From Bacteroidia bacterium (GTDB lineage: Bacteria; Bacteroidota; Bacteroidia; UKL13-3), in NCBI GenBank assembly GCA_021740845.1, contig JAIOYZ010000034.1, forward strand, positions 1-34,014: a DNA stretch of 34,014 nt, read 5' to 3'. Positions 26,304 through 33,875 of the stretch are shown here, piece by piece. A program made the translations under genes and the position numbers. Below the pieces are notes generated by a model. It saw only the letters and a program-made list of their open reading frames with translations. It was not told the origin of the DNA and did no database searches. Numbering within the stretch: position 1 is the first letter of the stretch; each line of letters begins with the position of its first letter.

Positions 26304-27619
26304 TATTCTACTACTACCTTTCCATATAAATCAAAATCTTCGGCAGATTCAATTAGGACATTTGCAAAATCTCCGATTCTAACAAAATTCGTTTTGGCAT
26401 CAACTAAAACTTCATTGTCTACTTCTGGACTATCAAACTCTGTTCGGCCAATATAGTAACCGCCTTCTTTGCGATCAAAAAGAACTTTAAGAGTTTTACC
26501 TACTCTTGTTTTATTAATTTCGGTACTTATTTCTTGTTGAATTTCCATTACCACAGCAGCTCTTTCCTCTTTTACTTCTTGAGAAACATTGTCTTCTAGA
26601 GTTCCAGAATGGGTTCCATCCTCGTGGCTATAGGTAAATATTCCAAGTCGGTCGAATTTATTGCGTTTAACGAATTCACATAAATCTAAAAAGTCTTGTT
26701 CGGTTTCATCTGGATGACCCGCAATAAGAGTTGTTCTAATGGCTATACCAGGAACTTTTTCTCTGATAGTTTGAATAAGTTCTTCGGTTCTTTTACTTGT
26801 AATTCCTCTTCTCATTACCTTCAACATATTATCACTAACATGCTGTAAAGGAATATCAATATACTTACAAATATTATCACGTTCGGCCATTACCTCTAAG
26901 GCATCCATTGGGAATTGTGATGGGTAAGCATAGTGTAAACGAATCCATTCCACACCGGGTACATCAGAAATTTTTCTTAGCAAATCGGCAAGTTTTCGCT
27001 CACCATATAAATCTAAACCGTAATAAGTACTATCCTGAGCGATCAAGAGAATTTCTTTAGTACCATTTTTTACCAAATTTTTTACTTCTGTTTCAATTTG
27101 CTCCAAACTTTTTGATACATGTTTACCACGCATAATTGGAATTGCACAAAAGGAACAAGGTCTATCGCAACCTTCAGATACTTTTAAATAAGCATAATGA
27201 CTAGGAGTTGTAATTATTCTTTCTCCAATTAGCTCATGTTTATAATCCGCACCTAATGTTTGAAGAAGTTGGGGTAAATGAGTGGTGCCAAAATATTGGT
27301 CAACCTCTGGAATTTCCTTTTCTAAATCTGGTTTATATCTCTGAGAAAGACAACCTGTAACATATAATTTATCTATTTCTCCCGCTTCTTTAGCCTCAGC
27401 CCAACGAACGATGGTATTTATACTTTCTTCTTTAGCATTATCAATAAATCCACAGGTATTGATGATTACAATATTGGCATCATCAGCTTCAGATTCGTGT
27501 TCAACCAGAAAATTATTTGCTTTTAATTGGCCGTATAATACTTCGCTGTCAACAATATTTTTTGAGCAACCTAGAGTAATTATATTTACCTTATCTGTTT
27601 TAAGTGTTTTGGTTTTCAA
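26303..27619 (-). CDS. rimO: Ribosomal protein S12 methylthiotransferase
   Basis: 438 residues. RimO attaches a methylthio group to an aspartate of S12 using two iron-sulfur clusters. The N-terminal MTTase domain has C18, C56 and C90 (TLGCSKN, INTCGFID, VTGCLSQR). The radical SAM domain has C151-x3-C155-x2-C158 (EGCDRPCSFCAIP), and the C-terminal TRAM-like domain runs from about 370. The variant GCSKN with CGFID fits RimO rather than MiaB. The start is TTG (MKTKTLKTDK), at the position where relatives begin, 5 nt after the ftsY stop. There is no ATG nearby. Confidence 0.95.
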   Translation of the reverse strand: MKTKTLKTDKVNIITLGCSKNIVDSEVLYGQLKANNFLVEHESEADDANIVIINTCGFIDNAKEESINTIVRWAEAKEAGEIDKLYVTGCLSQRYKPDLEKEIPEVDQYFGTTHLPQLLQTLGADYKHELIGERIITTPSHYAYLKVSEGCDRPCSFCAIPIMRGKHVSKSLEQIETEVKNLVKNGTKEILLIAQDSTYYGLDLYGERKLADLLRKISDVPGVEWIRLHYAYPSQFPMDALEVMAERDNICKYIDIPLQHVSDNMLKVMRRGITSKRTEELIQTIREKVPGIAIRTTLIAGHPDETEQDFLDLCEFVKRNKFDRLGIFTYSHEDGTHSGTLEDNVSQEVKEERAAVVMEIQQEISTEINKTRVGKTLKVLFDRKEGGYYIGRTEFDSPEVDNEVLVDAKTNFVRIGDFANVLIESAEDFDLYGKVVVE

Positions 27620-27624
27620 AATTC

Positions 27625-28578
27625 TTATCCTTTAAATAATGAATCTACAAATTCCTTCTTATTAAATAATTGAAGGTCTTCAATTCCTTCACCTACTCCA
27701 ATATATTTAACAGGAATTTTAAATTGATCGGCAACGCCAATTACTACTCCGCCTTTTGCAGTTCCATCTAATTTGGTTAAAGCAAGAGCATTTACTTCGG
27801 TTGCTGCTGTAAATTGTTTGGCCTGTTCAAATGCATTTTGACCAGTACTTGCATCTAAAACCAACAAAATTTCATTGGGAGCATTTGGAATTACTTTTTG
27901 CATGACGCGCTTGATTTTAGAAAGCTCGTTCATCAAGTTAATTTTATTATGCAATCTACCGGCGGTGTCAATAATAACAACATCTGCATCCATTTCCACA
28001 GCCTTTTGAACAGTGTCAAAAGCCACAGATGCAGGATCTGTGTTCATACCATGAGACACAACGGGAACATCGTTTCTAGTTCCCCAGATTTTTAGTTGTT
28101 CAACAGCAGCAGCCCTAAAGGTATCACCCGCACCAAGAATAACTTTCTTTCCTGCTTTTTTATATTGATTTGCCATTTTGCCAATGGTTGTAGTTTTACC
28201 AACACCATTTACACCAACAACCATAACCACATATGGTTTTACACCCTTAAGGTCGGAAAAATCAACTGGAATTTCTGATTTATTTTCATCTAATAAAGCT
28301 GCAATCTCTTCCTTTAATAAAGTATTTAACTCAGATGTACCCACATATTTATCCTTGGCCACACGCTTTTGCAAGCGATCAATTATTTTCAAAGTGGTTT
28401 CAATTCCAACATCGCTACTAACCAGAATTTCTTCTAAGTCATCTAGGAAAGCGTCGTCCACATTGCTTTTTCCAACCAAAGCTTTACTAATTTTATCTAG
28501 CAAACTTGTTTTGGTTTTCTCCAAACCTTGATCCAGCTTTTCCTTTTTTTCTTTACTAAAAAAATCAAAAATTCCCAT
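27625..28578 (-). CDS. ftsY: Signal recognition particle receptor FtsY
   Basis: 317 residues, the short form without an acidic A domain. The N-terminal helix MGIFDFFSK precedes the helical N domain. The SRP GTPase follows with G1 GVNGVGKTT (122-130), DTFRAAA (152-158), DTAGR (204-208) and TKLDGTAKGG. It receives SRP-ribosome complexes at the inner membrane and hands them to SecYEG. It heads the ftsY-rimO-bshC run; a hairpin terminator lies between it and DUF4295, so it may depend on readthrough or a promoter I could not identify. Confidence 0.96.
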   Translation of the reverse strand: MGIFDFFSKEKKEKLDQGLEKTKTSLLDKISKALVGKSNVDDAFLDDLEEILVSSDVGIETTLKIIDRLQKRVAKDKYVGTSELNTLLKEEIAALLDENKSEIPVDFSDLKGVKPYVVMVVGVNGVGKTTTIGKMANQYKKAGKKVILGAGDTFRAAAVEQLKIWGTRNDVPVVSHGMNTDPASVAFDTVQKAVEMDADVVIIDTAGRLHNKINLMNELSKIKRVMQKVIPNAPNEILLVLDASTGQNAFEQAKQFTAATEVNALALTKLDGTAKGGVVIGVADQFKIPVKYIGVGEGIEDLQLFNKKEFVDSLFKG

Positions 28579-28600
28579 GATTTACCATTTATAATAAAAC

Positions 28601-28633
28601 AAAAAAAGCATCCTGCTTTTCACAGAATGCTTT
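28601..28633 (-). terminator. Terminator/attenuator between DUF4295 and ftsY
   Basis: Minus strand AAAGCAT (28633-28627) pairs with ATGCTTT (28611-28605), with inner CTG/CAG pairs across one mismatch, then seven T. It sits 22 bp before the ftsY start, on the same strand as both neighbours. Confidence 0.75.
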
Positions 28634-28655
28634 ATTAATATTAGTTTTCAAAAGA

Positions 28656-28805
28656 TTACTTTTTGAAGTAACCTTTTACCTCATCGTTAGGAACAATCTC
28701 AGATTTGAATGAGTATGAACCTTTAGCATTTTTTACTGCTTTGTATACTTTGGCGAAATCTTTTCCCGCTCCAGTTTTTAGTGTTGCAACTACCTTCTTA
28801 GCCAT
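28656..28805 (-). CDS. DUF4295 small basic protein, linked to ribosomal proteins
   Basis: 49 residues, below the length of the larger ORFs here but clearly real. It begins MAKKVVATLKTGAGKDFAKV and ends DEVKGYFKK. The middle (KAVKNAKGSYSFKSEIVP) is Lys-rich with aromatic residues, as expected for an rRNA-binding protein. The DUF4295 family is restricted to Bacteroidota and always sits beside L28 and L33; from memory, it has been seen in a flavobacterial ribosome structure as an extra large-subunit protein, which I cannot check here. It starts 7 nt after the rpmG stop, so it is cotranscribed with it. Confidence 0.9.
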   Translation of the reverse strand: MAKKVVATLKTGAGKDFAKVYKAVKNAKGSYSFKSEIVPNDEVKGYFKK

Positions 28806-28812
28806 GACTTAT

Positions 28813-28995
28813 TTATTTAATTTCTTTATGAACGGTAACTTTTCTCATGATTGGGTTGTATTTCTTCAACTCAATTCTCTCCGTGGTATTTTTACGGTTC
28901 TTAGTGGTGATGTATCTAGAAGTTCCAGCTAAACCACTTGTTTTATGCTCGGTACATTCTAAAATAACCTGCACTCTATTTCCTTTTCTTGCCAT
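28813..28995 (-). CDS. rpmG: 50S ribosomal protein L33
   Basis: 60 residues, beginning [18 protein letters not shown], with the family segment [25 protein letters not shown]. Only one cysteine (C14) remains, so this is the zinc-free form without the CxxC pairs. It lies between rpmB (17 nt upstream) and the DUF4295 gene (7 nt downstream). Confidence 0.95.
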   Translation of the reverse strand: MARKGNRVQVILECTEHKTSGLAGTSRYITTKNRKNTTERIELKKYNPIMRKVTVHKEIK

Positions 28996-29012
28996 TTCTT
29001 AGTTCTCCTATT

Positions 29013-29243
29013 TTAGATTTTTCCGTTACGGATATAATCGTTCAAAACGGCATTAATGCCCTTTTTGTTAATTGTTTTAATCGCTTTAGTAGATACCTTT
29101 AAGGTAATCCAGCGGTTTTCTTCAGGAATAAAGAATTTCTTTTCCTGCAAATTTGGGTAAAAGCGACGCTTGGTCTTACGGTTTGAGTGAGACACATTAT
29201 TACCCACCATAGGGCGCTTACCGGTTAAATCACATACTCTCAT
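29013..29243 (-). CDS. rpmB: 50S ribosomal protein L28
   Basis: 76 residues, with [25 protein letters not shown] at the N-terminus followed by [34 protein letters not shown]. First gene of the ribosomal run. Only one cysteine is present, so no zinc site. A possible promoter lies about 26 bp upstream. Confidence 0.96.
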   Translation of the reverse strand: MRVCDLTGKRPMVGNNVSHSNRKTKRRFYPNLQEKKFFIPEENRWITLKVSTKAIKTINKKGINAVLNDYIRNGKI

Positions 29244-29579
29244 GACAATATTTTCTTCAAAAGGACTGCAAATATCTCGCTTTTTTTCTGAAATGCAACA
29301 CTTTTATTAGAGAAATCTAATTTTAGATGTCGCATTTAATTGAGATTGTGGCCAAATACCATTTACTCAACTGATGATTAGCAAGTTAAAAATAACAAAT
29401 AATTTAAAAATGAATGAAATAAATTGATTCTTTGAAACCTTTCTATCTTTCCTTTTCACTTATTTGGGCTGCAAATATATGCCAAGTTTTGGAAGTAAAA
29501 ATAAATAAGTTTCAGTTTTGGCATTTTTCTGGTGATTTTGATTTTTCTTGTTTTGATTTGCACCCTAAACTAACCCAAC
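29244..29579. other. Divergent intergenic region rpmB-crotonase
   Basis: 336 bp, AT-rich. It holds a probable rpmB promoter (29269-29299) and a small dyad ATCTAA-TT-TTAGAT (29315-29328). I found no exact TAnnTTTG before the crotonase gene; TTGATTTG about 40 bp upstream is the nearest, with one mismatch. There is no ORF or RNA gene I can support. Confidence 0.5.
29269..29299 (-). promoter_or_regulatory. Possible rpmB promoter
   Basis: Minus strand GTTG (29299-29296), 19 nt, GATATTTG (29276-29269). One mismatch in each box compared with TTTG / TAnnTTTG, but the spacing and position are right for the ribosomal operon. Confidence 0.38.
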
Positions 29580-30359
29580 ATGGAATTTCAATATATTATA
29601 GTAGACCCTAGTTTCAAAAAACATATTGCCTTGGTTCGTTTGAACCGACCAAAAGAATTAAACGCATTGAATTTACAATTGATGCTGGAGTTAAAAAGCG
29701 CTTTTGCAAGTTTGGATGAAGATGATGAGGTACGTTGCATTATTATAACAGGAAATGAACAAGCCTTTGCTGCTGGTGCTGATATTAAGCAAATGGAAAA
29801 TAAAAATGCTATCGACTTGTTGAAAATTGACCAGTTTGAAACTTGGGATCAAATAAGAAAAACCAAAAAGCCAATTATTGCTGCAGTATCTGGTTTTGCT
29901 TTGGGTGGCGGTTGTGAGTTAGCCATGACATGCGATATGATAATTGCTAGTGAATCTGCTAAATTTGGTCAGCCCGAAATTAAAATAGGAATTATGCCAG
30001 GAGCTGGAGGAACGCAAAGATTAACTCGTGCTGTTGGAAAAGCATTGGCTATGGAAATGGTTTTGACAGGCAAATTTATTTCTGCAGAAGAAGCCCAAAA
30101 AGCGGGATTGGTAAATAAAGTTGTACCTGAAGAAATATATTTAGATGAAGCAGTGAAACTCGCAAATGAAGTTGCTATGATGAGCCCAATTTCTGTCCGT
30201 TTGGCAAAAGAAAGTGTTTTAAAAGCATTTGAAAGTGGCCTGCAAGAAGGTTTATATTTTGAAAGAAAAAATTTCTACATGTGCTTTACAAGTGAGGATC
30301 AAAAAGAAGGCATGAGCGCATTTGTGGAGAAAAGAAAGCCAAACTTTACAGGCAATTAG
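29580..30359 (+). CDS. Enoyl-CoA hydratase/isomerase family protein (crotonase)
   Basis: 259 residues, complete crotonase fold. Key motifs are RLNRPKELNALN, the oxyanion-hole segment FAAGADIKQM (63-72), ALGGGCELAMTCD with E113 and QPEIKIGIMPGAGGTQRL with E133. Both catalytic glutamates of true hydratases are present, so it probably hydrates short-chain trans-2-enoyl-CoA in fatty-acid or amino-acid breakdown. No other beta-oxidation gene is adjacent. The queA-family gene begins 20 nt after its stop, which suggests one transcript. Confidence 0.93.
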   Translation: MEFQYIIVDPSFKKHIALVRLNRPKELNALNLQLMLELKSAFASLDEDDEVRCIIITGNEQAFAAGADIKQMENKNAIDLLKIDQFETWDQIRKTKKPIIAAVSGFALGGGCELAMTCDMIIASESAKFGQPEIKIGIMPGAGGTQRLTRAVGKALAMEMVLTGKFISAEEAQKAGLVNKVVPEEIYLDEAVKLANEVAMMSPISVRLAKESVLKAFESGLQEGLYFERKNFYMCFTSEDQKEGMSAFVEKRKPNFTGN

Positions 30360-30379
30360 TTTTGGATAAAGGCAAATTC

Positions 30380-31600
30380 ATGGATCCAAAATTTATTTCC
30401 ATTCAAGATTTCTCATACAATTTACCAGAGCATAAAATTGCTGTATTCCCTCTAGAGAAAAGAGATGAAAGCAAATTGCTGTTATATAAAAACCATCAAA
30501 TAACAGATACTCTATTTCAAAATCTTCCTTTAAATTTACCCGAAGAAACCCTCTTAATTGCTAACAATACTAGGGTTATTCATGCTCGAATTTATTTTCA
30601 AAAATTGAGCGGTTCTCAAATTGAGGTATTTTGTTTGGAGCCTAAAAACCTCAACTATGAGGAAGCATTTTTATCTAAAAAAGAATGCACTTGGAAGGTC
30701 TTATTAGGAAATGCCAAACGCTGGAAAGGTGAAATACTTGAAAAGGAAATTCTAGTCCATACCCAACTAATCAAGCTACAAGCAGAGTTGATAAAAAAAG
30801 ATGGAGCTTTTGGCGTAGTAAAATTTACTTGGGTTCAAACCGAAATAAATTTTGGCGAGCTATTACATTTTGCTGGAATTTTACCCTTGCCACCTTATTT
30901 GAATAGGGTTGCCGGAGAAAAAGATGAAATTTCTTACCAAACATTATTTGCAAAAAAGGAAGGTTCTGTTGCTGCTCCAACGGCAGGATTGCATTTTACT
31001 GAGCAAGTAATTGAATCCCTCAAAAAGAAAAAAATCCTTCAAGAAGAAATAACTCTTCATGTAGGTGCTGGAACTTTTATGCCTGTTAAAAGTGATACCA
31101 TGGCCGATCATGAAATGCATCGAGAGACGGTGATAATTGCTAAATCAACCTTGGTTCAAATAGAAAAAAACTTAATTAAGCAAAAAGCTATTGTGCCTGT
31201 TGGAACTACTTCTTTAAGAACCTTAGAGAGTTTGTATTGGTTTGGCCTTAAATTAATGCAAGGCGGTTTGAACCAAAAAGAGCTTTTGGTTAATCAGTGG
31301 GATCCATATGAATTGACCGAAAGTACGGAGCCAATTGGAAGCATTCAAGCAATACTAAAAATGATGGAATTAAATGGTTTGGATGAATTAATTGGATCAA
31401 CCCAATTGTTAATTGCACCAGGCTATAAATTTAAATTTGCAGATGGCTTGATAACCAATTTTCACCAACCTAATAGCACACTTTTACTTTTGGTTGCTGC
31501 ATTTTTAGGAGAAAATTGGAAACGTGTTTATGAGTATGCGCTTGAGAATAATTTCAGGTTTTTGAGTTTTGGTGATAGCAGTTTACTTTGGAGAAATTAA
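30380..31600 (+). CDS. queA: S-adenosylmethionine:tRNA ribosyltransferase-isomerase (QueA family, long form)
   Basis: 406 residues from the ATG at 30380 (MDPKFISIQDF); a TTG 18 nt upstream is less likely. The family transfers the ribosyl part of SAM to 7-aminomethyl-7-deazaguanine in tRNA, making epoxyqueuosine. Visible motifs are DFSYNLPEHKIA, LLIANNTRVIHARI, SVAAPTAGLHFT, LHVGAGTFMPV followed by HEMHRE, VGTTSLRTLES and NFHQPNSTLLLLVAAF. It is longer than my recollection of the usual chain of roughly 340-350 residues. The extra length lies partly in the middle (about 75-125), so it may be a second paralog rather than the canonical enzyme. Its TAA shares TTAA with the convergent channel gene. 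Confidence 0.85.
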   Translation: MDPKFISIQDFSYNLPEHKIAVFPLEKRDESKLLLYKNHQITDTLFQNLPLNLPEETLLIANNTRVIHARIYFQKLSGSQIEVFCLEPKNLNYEEAFLSKKECTWKVLLGNAKRWKGEILEKEILVHTQLIKLQAELIKKDGAFGVVKFTWVQTEINFGELLHFAGILPLPPYLNRVAGEKDEISYQTLFAKKEGSVAAPTAGLHFTEQVIESLKKKKILQEEITLHVGAGTFMPVKSDTMADHEMHRETVIIAKSTLVQIEKNLIKQKAIVPVGTTSLRTLESLYWFGLKLMQGGLNQKELLVNQWDPYELTESTEPIGSIQAILKMMELNGLDELIGSTQLLIAPGYKFKFADGLITNFHQPNSTLLLLVAAFLGENWKRVYEYALENNFRFLSFGDSSLLWRN

Positions 31601-32610
31601 TCAATCATTTCTTTTAAGGTTTCCATTTGAGAGGAGTTGGCCAAAATGATTAGCTTCATGTCTTCCTCCAAAACCATATTGATATTGGGGTTGACGATAT
31701 AGGAACCATCTCCCCTTCTTAAACCAATAACATTGGCACCTGATTTTTTACGGATATTCAAATCAGAGATGGTTATTCCTTCCAACTTTTTCTTTAATCT
31801 TTCATAAGAAAACTCTTCCAACTGAACATCTGCACCGCCTTGTCCTGCAAGAATATCTACAAATTCATTTACATCTGGACGAACAATTAAAGATGCCATG
31901 TGCGCGCCGCCAATTTGATCTGGCATAATCACGTTATCTGCACCCGCACGTTTAAGCTTAGTAAAACTAGAACTATTAGACGCACGACTAATTATTGTTA
32001 AACTAGAGTTTAAACCTCTTGCTGTTAAAGCCACAAAAACATTGTCTGCATCATTTGGCAAAGTTGTAATTAAGCCTCTTGCACTCATAATTCCGGCATC
32101 TAAAAGAGACTCGTCTTTAGTTGCATCCTCATTGAGATAATAAAAATGTTCTTTGTTAAGGTACTTTTCTAACAACTCTTTTTTACTTTCTAAAATAACG
32201 TAAGTAATTTCATGTTTTTTAAGCATTTCGCAAGCGGCCTGGCCATTTCTTCCAAATCCACAAACAATTACATGTTGGTTTAAATCTTGAATTTTATCTT
32301 TCATCCGTTTAATTTTTAGCTGTTGAAAAAAGTTTCCTTCAATTAAGAATCGAGTTATTAAAGTAATGGCATATGCAAAAACTCCAAGATTACTCAAAAT
32401 AAGTACAATGGTAAAAATTCTGCCCGCGGTACTTAATGGAAATACCTCACCATAACCAACTGTTGAAATAGTGGTTACCGTCATAAACAAAGCATCCAAT
32501 AAAGGAACACCTTCAATAATCATGTAACCAAACATCCCCATTGTAATTGGAATGAGGATAAGGCCAATTGCTAAAGCAATTTTTGATTTTGTACTAATTA
32601 GTTCCACCAT
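31597..32610 (-). CDS. Two-TM potassium channel with RCK (TrkA-N/TrkA-C) domains
   Basis: 337 residues from the ATG at 32610; a TTG at 32631 would add seven residues. TM1 (about 9-32) and TM2 (about 65-88) flank a pore helix and the selectivity filter TVGYG (50-54). The cytoplasmic RCK domain follows, with the nucleotide-binding GFGRNG (118-123) and the acidic E at the end of the second strand (YVILESKK). A TrkA-C domain ends the protein (about 255-335, ERLKKKLEGITISDLNIRKKSGANVIGLRR). The architecture resembles MthK-type ligand-gated K+ channels. It stands alone and convergent to queA; the ligand is unknown. Confidence 0.92.
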   Translation of the reverse strand: MVELISTKSKIALAIGLILIPITMGMFGYMIIEGVPLLDALFMTVTTISTVGYGEVFPLSTAGRIFTIVLILSNLGVFAYAITLITRFLIEGNFFQQLKIKRMKDKIQDLNQHVIVCGFGRNGQAACEMLKKHEITYVILESKKELLEKYLNKEHFYYLNEDATKDESLLDAGIMSARGLITTLPNDADNVFVALTARGLNSSLTIISRASNSSSFTKLKRAGADNVIMPDQIGGAHMASLIVRPDVNEFVDILAGQGGADVQLEEFSYERLKKKLEGITISDLNIRKKSGANVIGLRRGDGSYIVNPNINMVLEEDMKLIILANSSQMETLKEMID

Positions 32611-32693
32611 TGGCAATTTATTTATTTGCAATCAATTTATTTGAAATTTTAATCATGGAAAACAAATTTATTAAAGTTAATTTTTGAAAGGTG

Positions 32694-32725
32694 CTTGGAG
32701 ATGTAAATTAAGAGAAATATATTTG
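32694..32725 (+). promoter_or_regulatory. Promoter of the perR-peroxiredoxin unit
   Basis: CTTG (32694-32697), 20 nt, TATATTTG (32718-32725). The -7 is exact and the -33 has one mismatch. Transcription would begin near 32731, about 35 nt before the TTG start. Confidence 0.5.
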
Positions 32726-32743
32726 AAGACAATTTTTCGTATT

Positions 32744-32758
32744 TAAGAATTATTATTA
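32744..32758 (+). promoter_or_regulatory. PerR-box-like sequence before the Fur-family gene
   Basis: TAAGAATTATTATTA agrees at 12 of 15 positions with the Per box TTATAATNATTATAA known from Bacillus. It lies between the predicted transcription start and the start codon, where binding could give autoregulation. The AT-rich background lowers its weight. Confidence 0.35.
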
Positions 32759-32765
32759 TTTAGAG

Positions 32766-33200
32766 TTGAACACTACACTTGCTGATATTAAAGACAATTT
32801 TAAGGAATTAGGGATAAAATCAACATTACCTAGAGTTGTTATTTATCAAGCTTTGATGAAGTTTACCCATCATCCTAGCGCAGAAGAAATTCACATCGGA
32901 ATTCAAAAAAAATATCCAGGTGTTTCTTTGGCAACGGTATATAAAACCTTAGATCTTTTGGTTCAAAACAATTTGGCTTCTAAAGTTGTAACTGATGAGG
33001 ATAAAGTTAGGTATGATCCAAGAACAGACCAACACATTCATTTGTATTGCAAAAAAACTAATAAAATAGTTGACCACGAAGATGCTGGATTGGAAAAATT
33101 GATTGCAGATTATTTGAATTTGAAAGGAATTCCAGGATTCGATATTCACCAAATTCAGGTAAATATTAAAGGAGAACTTAAAACCATTATTAAAAAATAA
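32766..33200 (+). CDS. Fur-family transcriptional regulator, PerR-like
   Basis: 144 residues from a TTG start; no ATG is available upstream and the next Met is at 31. A winged-helix DNA-binding domain (about 1-80, HHPSAEEIHIGIQKKYPGVSLATVYKTLDLL) is followed by a dimerisation domain. Aligned by eye to Bacillus PerR, the regulatory metal ligands are all present: H36 (or H35), D84, H90, H92 and D103, with Asp rather than Asn at the diagnostic site. Both structural-zinc CxxC pairs are missing (CKKT in place of the first, nothing at the C-terminus). The peroxiredoxin gene begins 11 nt later, supporting a peroxide-sensing role. A Per-box-like site lies just upstream. Confidence 0.87.
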   Translation: MNTTLADIKDNFKELGIKSTLPRVVIYQALMKFTHHPSAEEIHIGIQKKYPGVSLATVYKTLDLLVQNNLASKVVTDEDKVRYDPRTDQHIHLYCKKTNKIVDHEDAGLEKLIADYLNLKGIPGFDIHQIQVNIKGELKTIIKK

Positions 33201-33211
33201 ACACAAAAATT

Positions 33212-33856
33212 ATGACCATGTTAGTTGGAAAAAAGGCGCCATTTTTTAGCGCAGACGCTGTAGTTAACGGCGGTGAATTTGAAGAGAATTTTTCTTTAAG
33301 TAAGTACGAAGGAAAGAAGCATGTTTTGTTTTTCTTTTATCCATTGGATTTCACTTTTGTTTGTCCTACCGAACTAATTGCCTTCCAAGATCGCATTAAG
33401 GATTTTGAAGATAGAGATGTTCAAGTGGTTGGATGTTCTGTTGATAGTAAATTTTCTCATTGGGCTTGGTTAAATACTCCAAAAAACAAAGGTGGTATTC
33501 AAGGTGTAGCCTATCCAATGGTGGCAGATATTAACAAAACTGTTGCAACAAATTATGGTGTTTTAGCTGGAAAATATACTTACAACGACGAAGAGCAATT
33601 AGAATGGATTGGCGATAATGGCGAAAACGCAGTAGCTTATCGTGGATTGTTTTTAATTGACAAAAATGGCGTTGTTCGTCACCAAGTTGTAAACGATATG
33701 CCATTGGGAAGAAGCATTGATGAAGCATTAAGAATGATAGATGCTTTACAATTTTTTGAAGACAAAGGAGAAGTTTGTCCTGCAAATTGGGCCAAAGGAA
33801 AAGAAGGTATGAACGCAACCGCAGAAGGTGTTGCCCATTATTTGGGTTCACATTAA
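33212..33856 (+). CDS. Typical 2-Cys peroxiredoxin (AhpC/Prx1 type)
   Basis: 214 residues. It reduces peroxides with the peroxidatic Cys C51 in DFTFVCPTE and the resolving Cys C189 in GEVCPANW. Supporting motifs are YPLDFTF, GCSVDS, FSHWAWLNTP and GLFLIDKNG with the conserved Arg in VVRHQVVND. The GGLG/YF pair that marks hyperoxidation-sensitive enzymes is altered (GGIQG; the end is VAHYLGSH), so a robust form is inferred. It is cotranscribed with the PerR-like regulator 11 nt upstream. The start could also be the second Met, two residues later. No AhpF is adjacent. Confidence 0.94.
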   Translation: MTMLVGKKAPFFSADAVVNGGEFEENFSLSKYEGKKHVLFFFYPLDFTFVCPTELIAFQDRIKDFEDRDVQVVGCSVDSKFSHWAWLNTPKNKGGIQGVAYPMVADINKTVATNYGVLAGKYTYNDEEQLEWIGDNGENAVAYRGLFLIDKNGVVRHQVVNDMPLGRSIDEALRMIDALQFFEDKGEVCPANWAKGKEGMNATAEGVAHYLGSH

Positions 33857-33872
33857 TTTGGTTCGAACCAAA
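33857..33872. repeat. Perfect 16-bp palindrome after the peroxiredoxin gene
   Basis: TTTGGTTCGAACCAAA begins immediately after the TAA stop. It is the most symmetric copy of the iterated GGTTYRAACC motif. It could double as a weak terminator stem, though it has no loop and only an A-rich tail follows on the plus strand. Confidence 0.6.
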
Positions 33873-33875
33873 CCT

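Noticed and set aside
28178-28531. 117-codon plus-strand ORF opposite ftsY
   Set aside because: It is fully antisense to the conserved FtsY GTPase and N domain and has no motif of its own.
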